This document shows, one piece after another, positions 1 to 8,350 of a stretch of 51,740 nt of DNA. The notes under the pieces were generated by a model that saw only the letters and a program-made list of their open reading frames with translations, made no database searches and was not told the DNA's origin. The stretch is taken from NCBI GenBank assembly GCA_020849535.1, contig JADLGB010000089.1, positions 1-51,740 of the forward strand. Reading direction: 5' to 3'. The stretch is from Candidatus Hydrogenedentota bacterium (GTDB lineage Bacteria; Hydrogenedentota; Hydrogenedentia; Hydrogenedentales; SLHB01). Every line of letters starts with the position of its first letter. Positions within the stretch are counted from its first letter, which is position 1. A program made the translations under genes and the position numbers.

Positions 1-431
1 ACGGAAATGATGAGAGCCATCAGCAGGGCGGTCGTCAGTTTTCCGGTGATGTGGGGCGCGGCCCGCACCGGTCCGTAGTATTCGTTAATCAGGTACGCTC
101 CAATGACAATAATGGCGTCGCGGCTCAGCGCCACAACTGGAAACCACGCGGGGATCGGCGTCGCCAACTGTCCGTTCACCGCCAGGAAAACCAAGGCGAT
201 GTTGATCAGCAGCTTGTCGGCCAGCGGATCCAACACCATGCCCAGCTTGGTCTTCTGGTTATACGCGCGGGCGACAAAACCGTCTATCCCATCCGAAATG
301 GCCGCAACGACAAACGTGGCCAACGCCGCGATCCGAAGCCATTGCTGGTCGCGCGTATAGGACATGATGAATACGACGAAGACGGGAATCAGGACCAGGC
401 GGCCGATGGTAATCCGATTTGCCAGCGTCAT
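1..431 (-). CDS. pgsA: CDP-diacylglycerol--glycerol-3-phosphate 3-phosphatidyltransferase (partial)
   Basis: Integral-membrane enzyme that moves phosphatidyl from CDP-diacylglycerol to glycerol-3-phosphate, the committed step of phosphatidylglycerol synthesis. The frame opens MTLANRITIGRL and contains the full CDP-alcohol phosphatidyltransferase signature: D50-G51, A54-R55, G64, D68 and D72 with the canonical x2/x8/x3/x3 spacing, placed between hydrophobic segments. The ATG at 431 is the natural start because the typical 'LANxITxxR' N-terminus follows at once. The 3' end lies beyond the window's left edge, so only about 143 residues are visible. The family is certain from the motif. The exact substrate (glycerol-phosphate rather than another alcohol) is inferred from the PgsA-like N-terminus. 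Confidence 0.88.
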   Translation of the reverse strand, partial: MTLANRITIGRLVLIPVFVVFIMSYTRDQQWLRIAALATFVVAAISDGIDGFVARAYNQKTKLGMVLDPLADKLLINIALVFLAVNGQLATPIPAWFPVVALSRDAIIVIGAYLINEYYGPVRAAPHITGKLTTALLMALIIS

Positions 432-569
432 GGATGTGCCTTCGATACCACGAAGAAGTGCCCCGCCTCACCCGCCAGAGGAGTATACCTGCGTTGTGGA
501 AAGGGGGTCAATGCCGGGTAACGGCTGGCGCGTATCTCCGGACCGTGCGCAATATGGGCGGCGCTGCCT

Positions 570-956
570 TTACTTGGCGTCCCGGTTGGCCGGCAGATGG
601 CGGCGGACCTGGGCCACGAGTTCAGCCGGCGTGAAGGGCTTCAGAATGAGCGTGGCCGCTCCCGCGTCGCGGCACAGGGTGCGCGCGTTCGCGGAATGTG
701 CAGACGACAGGCACAGTACGGGAATGCTCTCCGTCCGCGGATTGCCCTTCAATTGCTGGCACACCTCATAGCCGTTCATCATGGGCATCATGATGTCCAG
801 CAGGATGAGGTCGGGAGTCTCCGTCTCCGCGAGATCGAGGGCGCTGATTCCATCGTACGCGCTGATCACGTCGAACCCTTCGGTATTGAGGGCGCGCGCA
901 ATCAGCATCACGACATCGGGTTCATCATCCACGACAAGAATCTTCAAGGGTTCCAC
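570..956 (-). CDS. Single-domain response regulator (CheY-like receiver)
   Basis: Stand-alone phospho-receiver domain of 128 residues. The acidic pair D10-D11 after the first strand, the phospho-acceptor D54 in 'LILLDIMMP', the Ser pair at about 84-85 and the invariant K106 in 'LKPF' are all present, so it should be phosphorylatable. There is no output domain, so it must act by protein contact, as CheY- and DivK-type proteins do. It lies 9 bp downstream of the PilZ gene on the same strand and is probably co-transcribed with it, which suggests a shared role in c-di-GMP or motility/surface signalling. No histidine kinase is visible in the window. Confidence 0.9.
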   Translation of the reverse strand: MEPLKILVVDDEPDVVMLIARALNTEGFDVISAYDGISALDLAETETPDLILLDIMMPMMNGYEVCQQLKGNPRTESIPVLCLSSAHSANARTLCRDAGAATLILKPFTPAELVAQVRRHLPANRDAK

Positions 957-965
957 TGTGCTCTC

Positions 966-1430
966 CTACCTCTCGTTTCGGCGGATACCGCGATCCGTGA
1001 CATGCAGGTCTATGGTGTGCATGCGAGTCCTGGCCTTTCGTGCGGTCACGGGCCGCCGTATGGCGTTCGCAACGGGCCGGTTCGTGGCATGACTGATAGC
1101 CTTGCGCAGCAATTGCACCCCGTGATCCATGAAACCAACTTCTTCTTCCGAATTCCGCACGACCATGCCCTCGACGGGCGCCGACAGCGGATATTTGAAT
1201 TCCTCGTCGCGCATGAGCTGAATCTGGACCAGAGAGCCCGCGGGAATAGACTCCATCATTCGCACGCACATGCCGTATGGCGTTACGTTGGTGATGACCC
1301 CTTGATAGGTGAGGTCGGGCATTTCCTTGGGCCAGAGGAGACAGGGCCGACAAGTCTCGGTGCGCGGGGCGCGCCGTTTGCCGCGCCGGAGCGACCGATT
1401 GTCGCCACTCAGGAACATATCGTCGCCCAT
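966..1430 (-). CDS. PilZ-domain protein (putative c-di-GMP receptor)
   Basis: Small soluble protein of 154 residues. It has an RxxxR motif at R19-R23 ('RRAPR') and, about 25 residues later, 'NVTPYG', a Thr variant of the (D/N)xSxxG second PilZ motif. These are the two c-di-GMP contact motifs of the family, followed by the expected beta-barrel-like stretch. The ATG at 1430 was chosen because a GAGG sits 8 nt upstream; an in-frame GTG at 1475 would add 15 residues without a good ribosome site. It is the first gene of a likely two-gene unit with the receiver gene downstream. The Ser-to-Thr change is conservative, so ligand binding is likely but not certain. Confidence 0.7.
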   Translation of the reverse strand: MGDDMFLSGDNRSLRRGKRRAPRTETCRPCLLWPKEMPDLTYQGVITNVTPYGMCVRMMESIPAGSLVQIQLMRDEEFKYPLSAPVEGMVVRNSEEEVGFMDHGVQLLRKAISHATNRPVANAIRRPVTARKARTRMHTIDLHVTDRGIRRNER

Positions 1431-1598
1431 GGCCATGACCTCACAAGGTGAACCCGTCTTGAGATACTGTACCACAGGCCTTGCGGGATTTCATTCCAAA
1501 TGCAGGATTTGACGTGCTACCGGAGTGCGCAGGCCTCCCCGTAGGGCGGGATTGATTCCCGCCTTCTTTCATGGCGAGGGGGCACGTACGACTCGCCG

Positions 1599-1625
1599 GA
1601 TCGGTCCGATCCGTCCGATCCGTCC
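1599..1625. repeat. 9-bp tandem repeat, three units
   Basis: Three consecutive 9-bp units of the form GATC(G/C)GTCC lie in the 280-bp gap between the PilZ start and the large secreted protein at 1711. Only the first unit differs, by one base. No gene covers it. Its function is unknown. Confidence 0.8.
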
Positions 1626-1710
1626 GGTCGACAAGCAACGGCGACACGCAACGTTGGATGCGCGTGGCACATTGCGTAGACTGTGCAGTGACTGTTGATG
1701 GAGGTGCCTT

Positions 1711-4700
1711 GTGCAACATGCGCTGTTGATGCGGGTGGTCCTGACCGCCCTGTGCATACTGCCGGCAGCATCTGCCGTGGAGTTCCCGTGGAAGCTCTCG
1801 CTCGACCTTTCCCGCGAGAGGGGAGATCCGCGAGATCGGGCCTATGTGGATACGTCGTGCGACCCGGTCGAGCGCGATCCGGCGTGGGGCCGTCCCCTGT
1901 CCGGCGGGCCGATTCGCGCGCTATTCCTGGCCCCGCGCTTCGGCCTGGGAGACGTGCGGGCGCTCGCTTCGGAACTCCAACTAGAAGCACAAGTGGCGCC
2001 GTTCTGGGACACGGAACATCTGGGGCCGCCGGAAGGCGTACAGGTAGTGCCTGGCGCTAGTGCAGGCGATGCCCTTCGCCGTTTGTATGAGGCACTCGCG
2101 GGCGACCTCGATGTCATCGTGGCCGCCAGCGTCGAACTGGGCCAATTGCCGCCGGACGACTGGGCCCTGCTTCTGGAAAAAGTCCGGGCCGGTGCAGGGC
2201 TCGTGCTGGTCCATCACCGGTCAAGCCAGGCTCCGGCCGTGGTCGAGTTCCTCAACGCGCTCGAACCCGGGCCCGATACCGCATTGGTGACGCGGGGCAT
2301 CGCAGAGAGGTTGACCCCGGAATGGGCGGGCGGCCTTGGATTTGTCCAGACTTCCCGCTATGGCGAAGGAAACGTGGTGGAGTTGGACATTCCGGGCGGA
2401 CGGCCCGAGTTCCACTGCCTCATCCCGGCCCTCTCGCAGCCCGTCCAGGCCGAAGAGGAGCACTACCACACCTATCTTTCCCTTGCGGCCCGCGCCGTGT
2501 GTTGGGCCGCGGAGCGAACACCTCCAGTGCGGATCGAGCGCATCGAACCGGAGGCTGCCGCCGGCCCCGACCCGGACCAGGTACCTGTGGGCCTGCTCCT
2601 TGAAGCCGAAGGGGAATCGCCGGAACTGGCTCGCTCGAATCTGATTCGCCCATTCGTGGTGCACCTCAACATGCCCGCCACAAAGATGTACCAGGTGCGT
2701 ACCCGCCTACGCCAAGCGGGACGCGGAACGAGTGTAATCACCGAGGGCGAGGCGCCACTGCGCGAGGGCGATTCCTCGTTCAGGGTCTTTGCGGTGTCGG
2801 GGTCCGGCGAGTATTACCTCGATGTCTGGCTTCTTGACGGCGATGAGGTTGTGGACTGGTACTCGGAGGGAATCGGAATCGATTCCTGGCCATCCGTGTC
2901 TGAGCTGACCGCGAATAAGACCTTCGTGCTCACCCAAGATACCTTGGGGCTCACGTTTAACGTGGCATCACGCCCCAAGACGTTTACCGTCCTCGCACGG
3001 GCCGTGGATCCGCATGGCCGCGTCGTGGCCATGACCTCTCAGCAGATCGCCGAGAATGTGGGCATCGTGCAACTGGGACTCAATTTCGCCGATCTCAACT
3101 GCGGCATGGTGAAGGTCGAAGTCTTCGCCTCCGATCGGCCTGTGCTGCCCATGACGGATTGGGACATTCCACGTGCCGCGTATGCGTACCTCTACCTGCC
3201 GGTCCGTCGGACTCCGGACCCCTACGCATTTGGTCTCGTGGCACCCGTGAACGGTTCCGCGGAATACGCGGCCAGAAATACATACAGCGTGCTGGCGTCC
3301 CACGGATTCGCCGCGGCGGACACCCCGGGCACGGCGGAGGCCGTGACCTTCCTGGCATGGTCCGGCCTGGACCCCATCGCGCGCGTGGCCCAACACACGC
3401 CCTCTCGCATTCTGGAAGGAGCGGTTCGCGAACCCTGCCTCAACGATCCCGAGTGGCGGCAGAAGGAAACGGAACGCTTGGCGGCAGTCGCGCAAAGCGT
3501 CATTCAGTCCGGGGCCAGGCGGGTTTCCCTGGGTGATGGAAACTGTCTCAGTGAGGGTAACGACCCCGTCTGCCAGTCTCCGTTCACCGTCCAAGCGTAC
3601 TGGGAGTACCTGCGCAAAACCTACGGAGACGTGAAATCGCTCAATGCCGCGTGGGGTACCGATGTGCGCACGTGGGACGCGGTGACACCGCCACCTGAGG
3701 ATGCGGTCATCGCGCTGAAGGCCTACGCCCCGTGGGTGGATTTCCGCCTGTTCATGAACTCGGTGTTCGGCGCTTGCCACAGCGAGTGGCGCGAACGTGT
3801 GCGGCTTGCCGGCGAACGCGTCCACGCGGGGTTCGCCGCACGAGCCGGTGCCAATGCTTACACGGGCTACGATTGGCCTTGGCTCGCCGCGCACCTGGAT
3901 TGGCTGGCGATTCCGTGCGAGCCCGCGGCGGTGGAGCAGGTCCGTGCCGCACGTAAGACGGACTTCTTCTGCGGTGTGCGCATGCCTGAAGCCGCGTTGT
4001 CACGAGACCCCGCGTCCGGGCGTTGGTATCCCTGGTACGCCGTGCTGCATGGCATGCAGGAACTATGGTTGCCTCCGGTGCTGGCAACAAGCCGCAGCGC
4101 CAACGTCTTGCCTCTGGTAAGCCCGGTGGGCGACTGGCTCGCCCAAGCGCCTGAATTGATGGAGGAAAGCGCTGCCCTTCGACTTGGTCTGGCCCCGCTC
4201 CTGCTGCATTCTGAGCGGGATCACGCAGGCATTGCCATCCTCGTCAGCCAGGCCGGGGTGCTCTTGAATCATATCGAGACGGCATACGGTGTGGATGGTT
4301 ACGAAGCGCACGCCCGATTCACGCGGCTATTGGGACGGCTCGGCTATCCGTATGAACTCATCACGCCCGAGCAGCTCTTGCGCGGCGGTTTGAGCCAATA
4401 CAAAGTGCTCCTGCTTCCCATGGCGCGCGCGCTTGCCGATAATGAAGTCTCCACGATCCGCTCATTTCACGAAGGCGGCGGCTGCGTCATCGCCGACGTG
4501 GCCCCCGGTGCCTATACCGAACACGGAAGTCTGCGCACTGCCATGCCGCTGGACGGCGTGTTCGGCGTCCAACATTTGCAGCCCCCGGCGCCGGGAGCGC
4601 CAGCGGCGGCACTCGTCCAACTCGAGCTGGCGGGTGAGCGGGTCTCCGCGAACCTCGAGGGAATCGTCGCTGACGAATCGCTATCCAGTACCACCGCCGC

Positions 4701-5448
4701 CGTGGGCGGTCAGGCAGGTCTCGCGCCCGTCTGGTTGCTACGTGCCGACGCCGGGTTCAGCCTGTTGCTGAATCACCCCCTCCCTCAAACCGTGTCTGGT
4801 GACGGGATGGACGAGTCGCTATGCACCATGCTGGACGCCGCGCTACGAGCCGCAGGAGCCCAACAAGCTGTCCGAGTGGCCGGCCGCGAAGGACAATCCT
4901 TCCGTGGAGAAGTCTTTGGGTACACGCTCGGCACGTGCCGTCTGGCCGCGTTCCTCGCCGACAAGGAGGCCACTGCACAAAAGCTCAGCGTGGCGCTGCC
5001 CGATGCCAAGGCGGTGTACGATGTACGCCAGGGGAAGCGAATCTCGCGTCCCAAAGGAATGACCATGGAACTCCCATCCGGGGGCGCGGCGCTTTTCGCG
5101 ATGCTGCCGTACGAAGTGACCGGAGTGACCCTGCAAACGCTGGACGCCGTAGGTGCGGGGTCGCGGGTTCCCATAACGATCCGGATAGAGACCAAGGGGG
5201 GCGAGCCTTCAACGCATCTCGTCCAGATTCAGGTTGCTGAGACCGGGCGCGGCGGTCCCTCCCCCATTCCCTACTACGACACAATTATCACGTGTGCCAA
5301 CGGGGCCGGGGAAGGTTTCGTACGCCTTGCGCTCAATGAACGCCTCGGCGTATACAAGCTTTCCGCGCGCGACCTGCTGAGTGGCGTCACCGTCGAAAAG
5401 ACGTTTAGTGTGATCGCGCCAGTGCGTCAAGCAGGCGCACAATCGTGA
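1711..5448 (+). CDS. Large secreted GH42-like (beta-galactosidase superfamily) protein
   Basis: Protein of 1245 residues with a signal peptide (hydrophobic core VVLTALCILPAASA). In order: a ThuA/glutamine-amidotransferase-like domain (about 60-240), a beta-rich linker (250-500), a TIM-barrel region resembling the GH42 catalytic domain (about 510-815, including 'YWEYLRKTYGDVKSLNAAWGT'), a GH42-type trimerisation/GATase-like domain (about 837-960) and C-terminal beta domains. GTG at 1711 is preceded by GGAGG with a 6-nt spacer, which fixes the start. In related proteins I recall a 'LGDE' segment carrying the acid/base Glu; here it reads 'LGDGN' (G610, codon GGA), so catalysis is doubtful. It heads a tight five-gene run with envelope-polysaccharide genes. 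The substrate is unknown. Confidence 0.65.
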   Translation: MQHALLMRVVLTALCILPAASAVEFPWKLSLDLSRERGDPRDRAYVDTSCDPVERDPAWGRPLSGGPIRALFLAPRFGLGDVRALASELQLEAQVAPFWDTEHLGPPEGVQVVPGASAGDALRRLYEALAGDLDVIVAASVELGQLPPDDWALLLEKVRAGAGLVLVHHRSSQAPAVVEFLNALEPGPDTALVTRGIAERLTPEWAGGLGFVQTSRYGEGNVVELDIPGGRPEFHCLIPALSQPVQAEEEHYHTYLSLAARAVCWAAERTPPVRIERIEPEAAAGPDPDQVPVGLLLEAEGESPELARSNLIRPFVVHLNMPATKMYQVRTRLRQAGRGTSVITEGEAPLREGDSSFRVFAVSGSGEYYLDVWLLDGDEVVDWYSEGIGIDSWPSVSELTANKTFVLTQDTLGLTFNVASRPKTFTVLARAVDPHGRVVAMTSQQIAENVGIVQLGLNFADLNCGMVKVEVFASDRPVLPMTDWDIPRAAYAYLYLPVRRTPDPYAFGLVAPVNGSAEYAARNTYSVLASHGFAAADTPGTAEAVTFLAWSGLDPIARVAQHTPSRILEGAVREPCLNDPEWRQKETERLAAVAQSVIQSGARRVSLGDGNCLSEGNDPVCQSPFTVQAYWEYLRKTYGDVKSLNAAWGTDVRTWDAVTPPPEDAVIALKAYAPWVDFRLFMNSVFGACHSEWRERVRLAGERVHAGFAARAGANAYTGYDWPWLAAHLDWLAIPCEPAAVEQVRAARKTDFFCGVRMPEAALSRDPASGRWYPWYAVLHGMQELWLPPVLATSRSANVLPLVSPVGDWLAQAPELMEESAALRLGLAPLLLHSERDHAGIAILVSQAGVLLNHIETAYGVDGYEAHARFTRLLGRLGYPYELITPEQLLRGGLSQYKVLLLPMARALADNEVSTIRSFHEGGGCVIADVAPGAYTEHGSLRTAMPLDGVFGVQHLQPPAPGAPAAALVQLELAGERVSANLEGIVADESLSSTTAAVGGQAGLAPVWLLRADAGFSLLLNHPLPQTVSGDGMDESLCTMLDAALRAAGAQQAVRVAGREGQSFRGEVFGYTLGTCRLAAFLADKEATAQKLSVALPDAKAVYDVRQGKRISRPKGMTMELPSGGAALFAMLPYEVTGVTLQTLDAVGAGSRVPITIRIETKGGEPSTHLVQIQVAETGRGGPSPIPYYDTIITCANGAGEGFVRLALNERLGVYKLSARDLLSGVTVEKTFSVIAPVRQAGAQS

Positions 5449-5482
5449 CGCACTTCGGAAAGAGGGACCGGCGGCAGACGCA

Positions 5483-6190
5483 ATGACAACCCTCGCAGGC
5501 ATTCACCAGCTTCACTATCTGCCCTGGTTGCGGTATTTCGAGAAGATTGCCCGCAGCGACGTCTTCATCGTGCTGGATACGATTCAGTACAACAAGAACG
5601 GCTGGCAGAACCGGAACAAAGTCAAAACGCATGCGGGGGCGACGCTGTTGACGGTCCCGGTCCACGCTTCGCTGGGTGCTTGCCTCAGCGAGGTCCGCAT
5701 TGACGGCACCGCGCGCTGGGCGGGCAAGCACTGGTCTACAATCCAGCAGAGTTACTGCCGGTGTCCGTACTTCGCGACTCACGCCGCCTTCCTCGAGGAC
5801 ACCTACTCCCGGCCTTGGAGCCATCTCAACGCGCTCAACCGTCACATGCTCGTGTATTTCCTCGACGCACTGGGGATCGCCACGAAGATCTACTATGCTT
5901 CGGAACTTCAGGTTCCGGGGAATGCGACGGAGCGCCTCGTGAACCTCCTGAAGGCCGTAGGGGCCGGCCGCTATTACACCGGCGCGTACGCCTTGGAGCA
6001 GTACCTCGACGCGAACCTGCTCGTAGAGGCCGGTATCGAGCTGGAGATTCAGCAGTGGTCCGCGCCGGTGTACCCGCAGGCTCACGGAACCTTCATACCC
6101 GATCTATCGATTATCGATCTATTGATGAACTGCGGCCCCGCCTCGCTTGATATTCTGCTTGGCGGTGAAGCTGGAGGAACGAATTCATGA
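5483..6190 (+). CDS. WbqC-like family protein
   Basis: Protein of 235 residues that opens 'IHQLHYLPWLRYFEKI', followed by 'SDVFIVLDTIQYNKNGWQNRN'. These are the diagnostic N-terminal blocks of the WbqC family, and the length fits. WbqC-like proteins occur in O-antigen and capsule clusters beside DegT aminotransferases and are thought to act on amino-sugar nucleotides, but their biochemistry is poorly defined. The gene starts 34 bp after the large secreted protein and its TGA overlaps the next ATG (ATGA at 6187), so translation is probably coupled to the aminotransferase. The family call is firm; the role is inferred from context. Confidence 0.88.
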   Translation: MTTLAGIHQLHYLPWLRYFEKIARSDVFIVLDTIQYNKNGWQNRNKVKTHAGATLLTVPVHASLGACLSEVRIDGTARWAGKHWSTIQQSYCRCPYFATHAAFLEDTYSRPWSHLNALNRHMLVYFLDALGIATKIYYASELQVPGNATERLVNLLKAVGAGRYYTGAYALEQYLDANLLVEAGIELEIQQWSAPVYPQAHGTFIPDLSIIDLLMNCGPASLDILLGGEAGGTNS

Positions 6191-7170
6191 ACGTGCCGCA
6201 CAGCGCGCCGTGTCTCGGGGTCGAAGAGGAGGAGGCCGTGATCCGGGTGCTGCGTTCCGGCCAACTGGCGCAGGGACCGGAGGTGGCGGCATTCGAACAA
6301 GAATGCGCGGAGTTCATCGGGCGCCGCCACGCGGTGGCCGCGAGCAGCGGCACGGCGGCGCTCCACCTGGCCCTGCAGGCGCTGGGTCTGCCCCAGCGCG
6401 TGCACGTTGCGCTGCCCTCATACGGGTGCGCATCGCTGGTCACGGCGGTGCGGCTGCACCACGCGAAACCGGTCTTATGCGATATCGGTGACGACCTGAA
6501 CCTGGACCCTGGCCGCGTGCCCCAATCCAGCGCCGCCGTGATCCTGCCGCATCTGTTCGGAGCGCCCGCGCCGATACCCGAGGGCCTGGTTATCGAGGAC
6601 ATCGCCCAATCCATGGGCAATGGCACAGGAAAGGCCAGTCCGGCGGCCATCACCTCCTTCTATGCGACCAAGCTCATTACGACCGGCGAAGGGGGGATGG
6701 TCCTCACGGATGATGTCGCGATCGCCGAGTGCGTCCGGGATCGCCGCGACTACGACAACCGGGACGATTTCGTGACCCGGCACAACTATAAGCTGACCGA
6801 TCTGCAGGCGGCTATCGGACGCGCACAACTCAAGCGGCTGCCGGAATTCCTCCGGCGGCGCCGGGAGATCGCGGACTGCTACACCACCGCCTTTTCAGGG
6901 CTCCCTCTGGGTCTGCCCAAAGTTGAAGGCCATGCCTTCTTCCGGTACGTCGTATCCACAAGCCGGCGCGAGGAATTGAACGCCCATCTCGCCGCGCGCG
7001 GCGTTGAAGCGAAACGGCCGGTGTATCGCCCCGCCCATCACTACCTTGGCGGAGTCTTTCCGCGGTCTGAACGCGCCCATGAGGAATGCCTCTCGCTCCC
7101 CCTCTATCCCGCGCTCGTCGATGACAGCGTGAAGCATGTGATAGACTCCGTCCTGGGTTTCTTCGGGTAG
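6187..7170 (+). CDS. DegT/DnrJ/EryC1/StrS-family sugar aminotransferase
   Basis: PLP-dependent enzyme of 327 residues that would aminate a keto-sugar nucleotide during surface-polysaccharide synthesis. Visible family features are the N-terminal 'PCLGVEEEEAVIRVLRSGQLAQGPEVAAFE', the cofactor-contacting 'SSGTAALHLAL', the 'EDIAQSMGN' block, and the active-site Lys in 'SFYATKLITTGEGG'. A GGAGG lies 9 nt upstream of the ATG. It overlaps the WbqC-like gene by 4 bp and is followed after 21 bp by the sugar-phosphate transferase. It is somewhat short for the family (usually 360-400 residues), but all core motifs are present. The exact sugar cannot be told. Confidence 0.9.
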   Translation: MNVPHSAPCLGVEEEEAVIRVLRSGQLAQGPEVAAFEQECAEFIGRRHAVAASSGTAALHLALQALGLPQRVHVALPSYGCASLVTAVRLHHAKPVLCDIGDDLNLDPGRVPQSSAAVILPHLFGAPAPIPEGLVIEDIAQSMGNGTGKASPAAITSFYATKLITTGEGGMVLTDDVAIAECVRDRRDYDNRDDFVTRHNYKLTDLQAAIGRAQLKRLPEFLRRRREIADCYTTAFSGLPLGLPKVEGHAFFRYVVSTSRREELNAHLAARGVEAKRPVYRPAHHYLGGVFPRSERAHEECLSLPLYPALVDDSVKHVIDSVLGFFG

Positions 7171-7191
7171 GCGGCGGAAGCGGGACGGGGC

Positions 7192-8340
7192 ATGTTGCAG
7201 GGACTTCCATATTGGCCACGGACCTACATCTTGGTGGGGTGCGTCGCATTCATCGTGGCCACCTTCGCGATGCCGGCCCTGATTTACCTGCTGCGGCGCG
7301 CCAACATCCTTGACCATGTGGCCGCCAACAAGATCCACGATCGGCCTATTCCACGAGGTGGCGGCATCGTCATCTTCCTGGCCTTCGCCATCGCCGTACT
7401 CCTCCCCAACTACCGCGACATTCCCATGAAAGGCGTGCTGTTGGGCTCGGGGATCTGCCTCTTTGTCGGCGCGGTGGACGATATCCAGGGGGGCATTCCC
7501 GCCTTCATCAAGTTCCTCACGCTCCTCGCGGTGACGCTCATCATGTCGCAATACGGGGTGTTGTTGCGCGTCTTCGGGTATTATCCCCTCGACTTGGCCC
7601 TTACCTTGTTCTGGGTGGTAGGCGTCACAAGCGCGTTCAATGGGATCGACAACATGGACGGTCTTGCCGGGGGAATCGCCACGATTGTGTCGGTCATGTA
7701 TCTCGTCATCGCACTACAGGCCTTCTTTGCCGCGGGGACCGAAACGCCGCTCGCATGGTTCGGCTTGCTCGCGGCGGGGCTGATCGGCGCGAACCTCGGT
7801 TTCCTCGTGTTCAATTTCAATCCGGCGCGCGTATTCATGGGTGATTCCGGCAGCTTCTTCCTGGGGTTCACATTGGCGGCGTTGGGCGTCATGGGCGAAT
7901 GGAGCCGGACCCCCATCATCTCCCTCAGCATTCCCATCCTCATCCTGGGAGTGCCGATCTTCGATTTCGCGTACATCATCATCGCCCGCATCATTCGCGG
8001 GGAGACGCGCACCCTCCACGATGTGATCGCGCATTGCGCGCCCGATCATCTCTCGCACCGGCTTGTGTGGATTGGCTTCTCACAGCGCAAGGCGGTGTTG
8101 TTCATCTACCTGATTTCCGCGTCGATGGGCGTGTCCGGTATTCTGCTCCGCAACAGCAGCAGCCTGCTCGACATGTGGCTGGCCCTCTCTCAGGGACTGG
8201 CCATCGTGTGTATCGTCATCGTGCTGATGGCGACCGCGACGCGCCGGCACCAGGCGCATATCGACGCGGAAGTGGCGAAACTCCGCCCTGCGGCGATCGG
8301 CGAGGATCCGCCGAATTCGCCCGGCGGCGGCACCGAGTAA
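7192..8340 (+). CDS. Undecaprenyl-phosphate sugar-1-phosphate transferase (WecA/MraY family)
   Basis: Polytopic membrane protein of 382 residues with about ten hydrophobic segments. It carries the PNPT-family signatures: 'GAVDDIQGG' (the Asp-Asp pair), 'NGIDNMDGLAGG', and 'ARVFMGDSGSFFLGF', followed by a late His-containing loop ('APDHLSHRLVWIG'). It should transfer a sugar-1-phosphate, probably N-acetylhexosamine-phosphate, from UDP to undecaprenyl phosphate and so start a lipid-linked glycan. The three adjacent genes form an envelope-polysaccharide group. WecA/TagO is favoured over MraY because of the lone context outside a mur cluster and the His-loop type. Substrate choice is not proven. 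Confidence 0.88.
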   Translation: MLQGLPYWPRTYILVGCVAFIVATFAMPALIYLLRRANILDHVAANKIHDRPIPRGGGIVIFLAFAIAVLLPNYRDIPMKGVLLGSGICLFVGAVDDIQGGIPAFIKFLTLLAVTLIMSQYGVLLRVFGYYPLDLALTLFWVVGVTSAFNGIDNMDGLAGGIATIVSVMYLVIALQAFFAAGTETPLAWFGLLAAGLIGANLGFLVFNFNPARVFMGDSGSFFLGFTLAALGVMGEWSRTPIISLSIPILILGVPIFDFAYIIIARIIRGETRTLHDVIAHCAPDHLSHRLVWIGFSQRKAVLFIYLISASMGVSGILLRNSSSLLDMWLALSQGLAIVCIVIVLMATATRRHQAHIDAEVAKLRPAAIGEDPPNSPGGGTE

Positions 8341-8350
8341 GGGGGCACGT

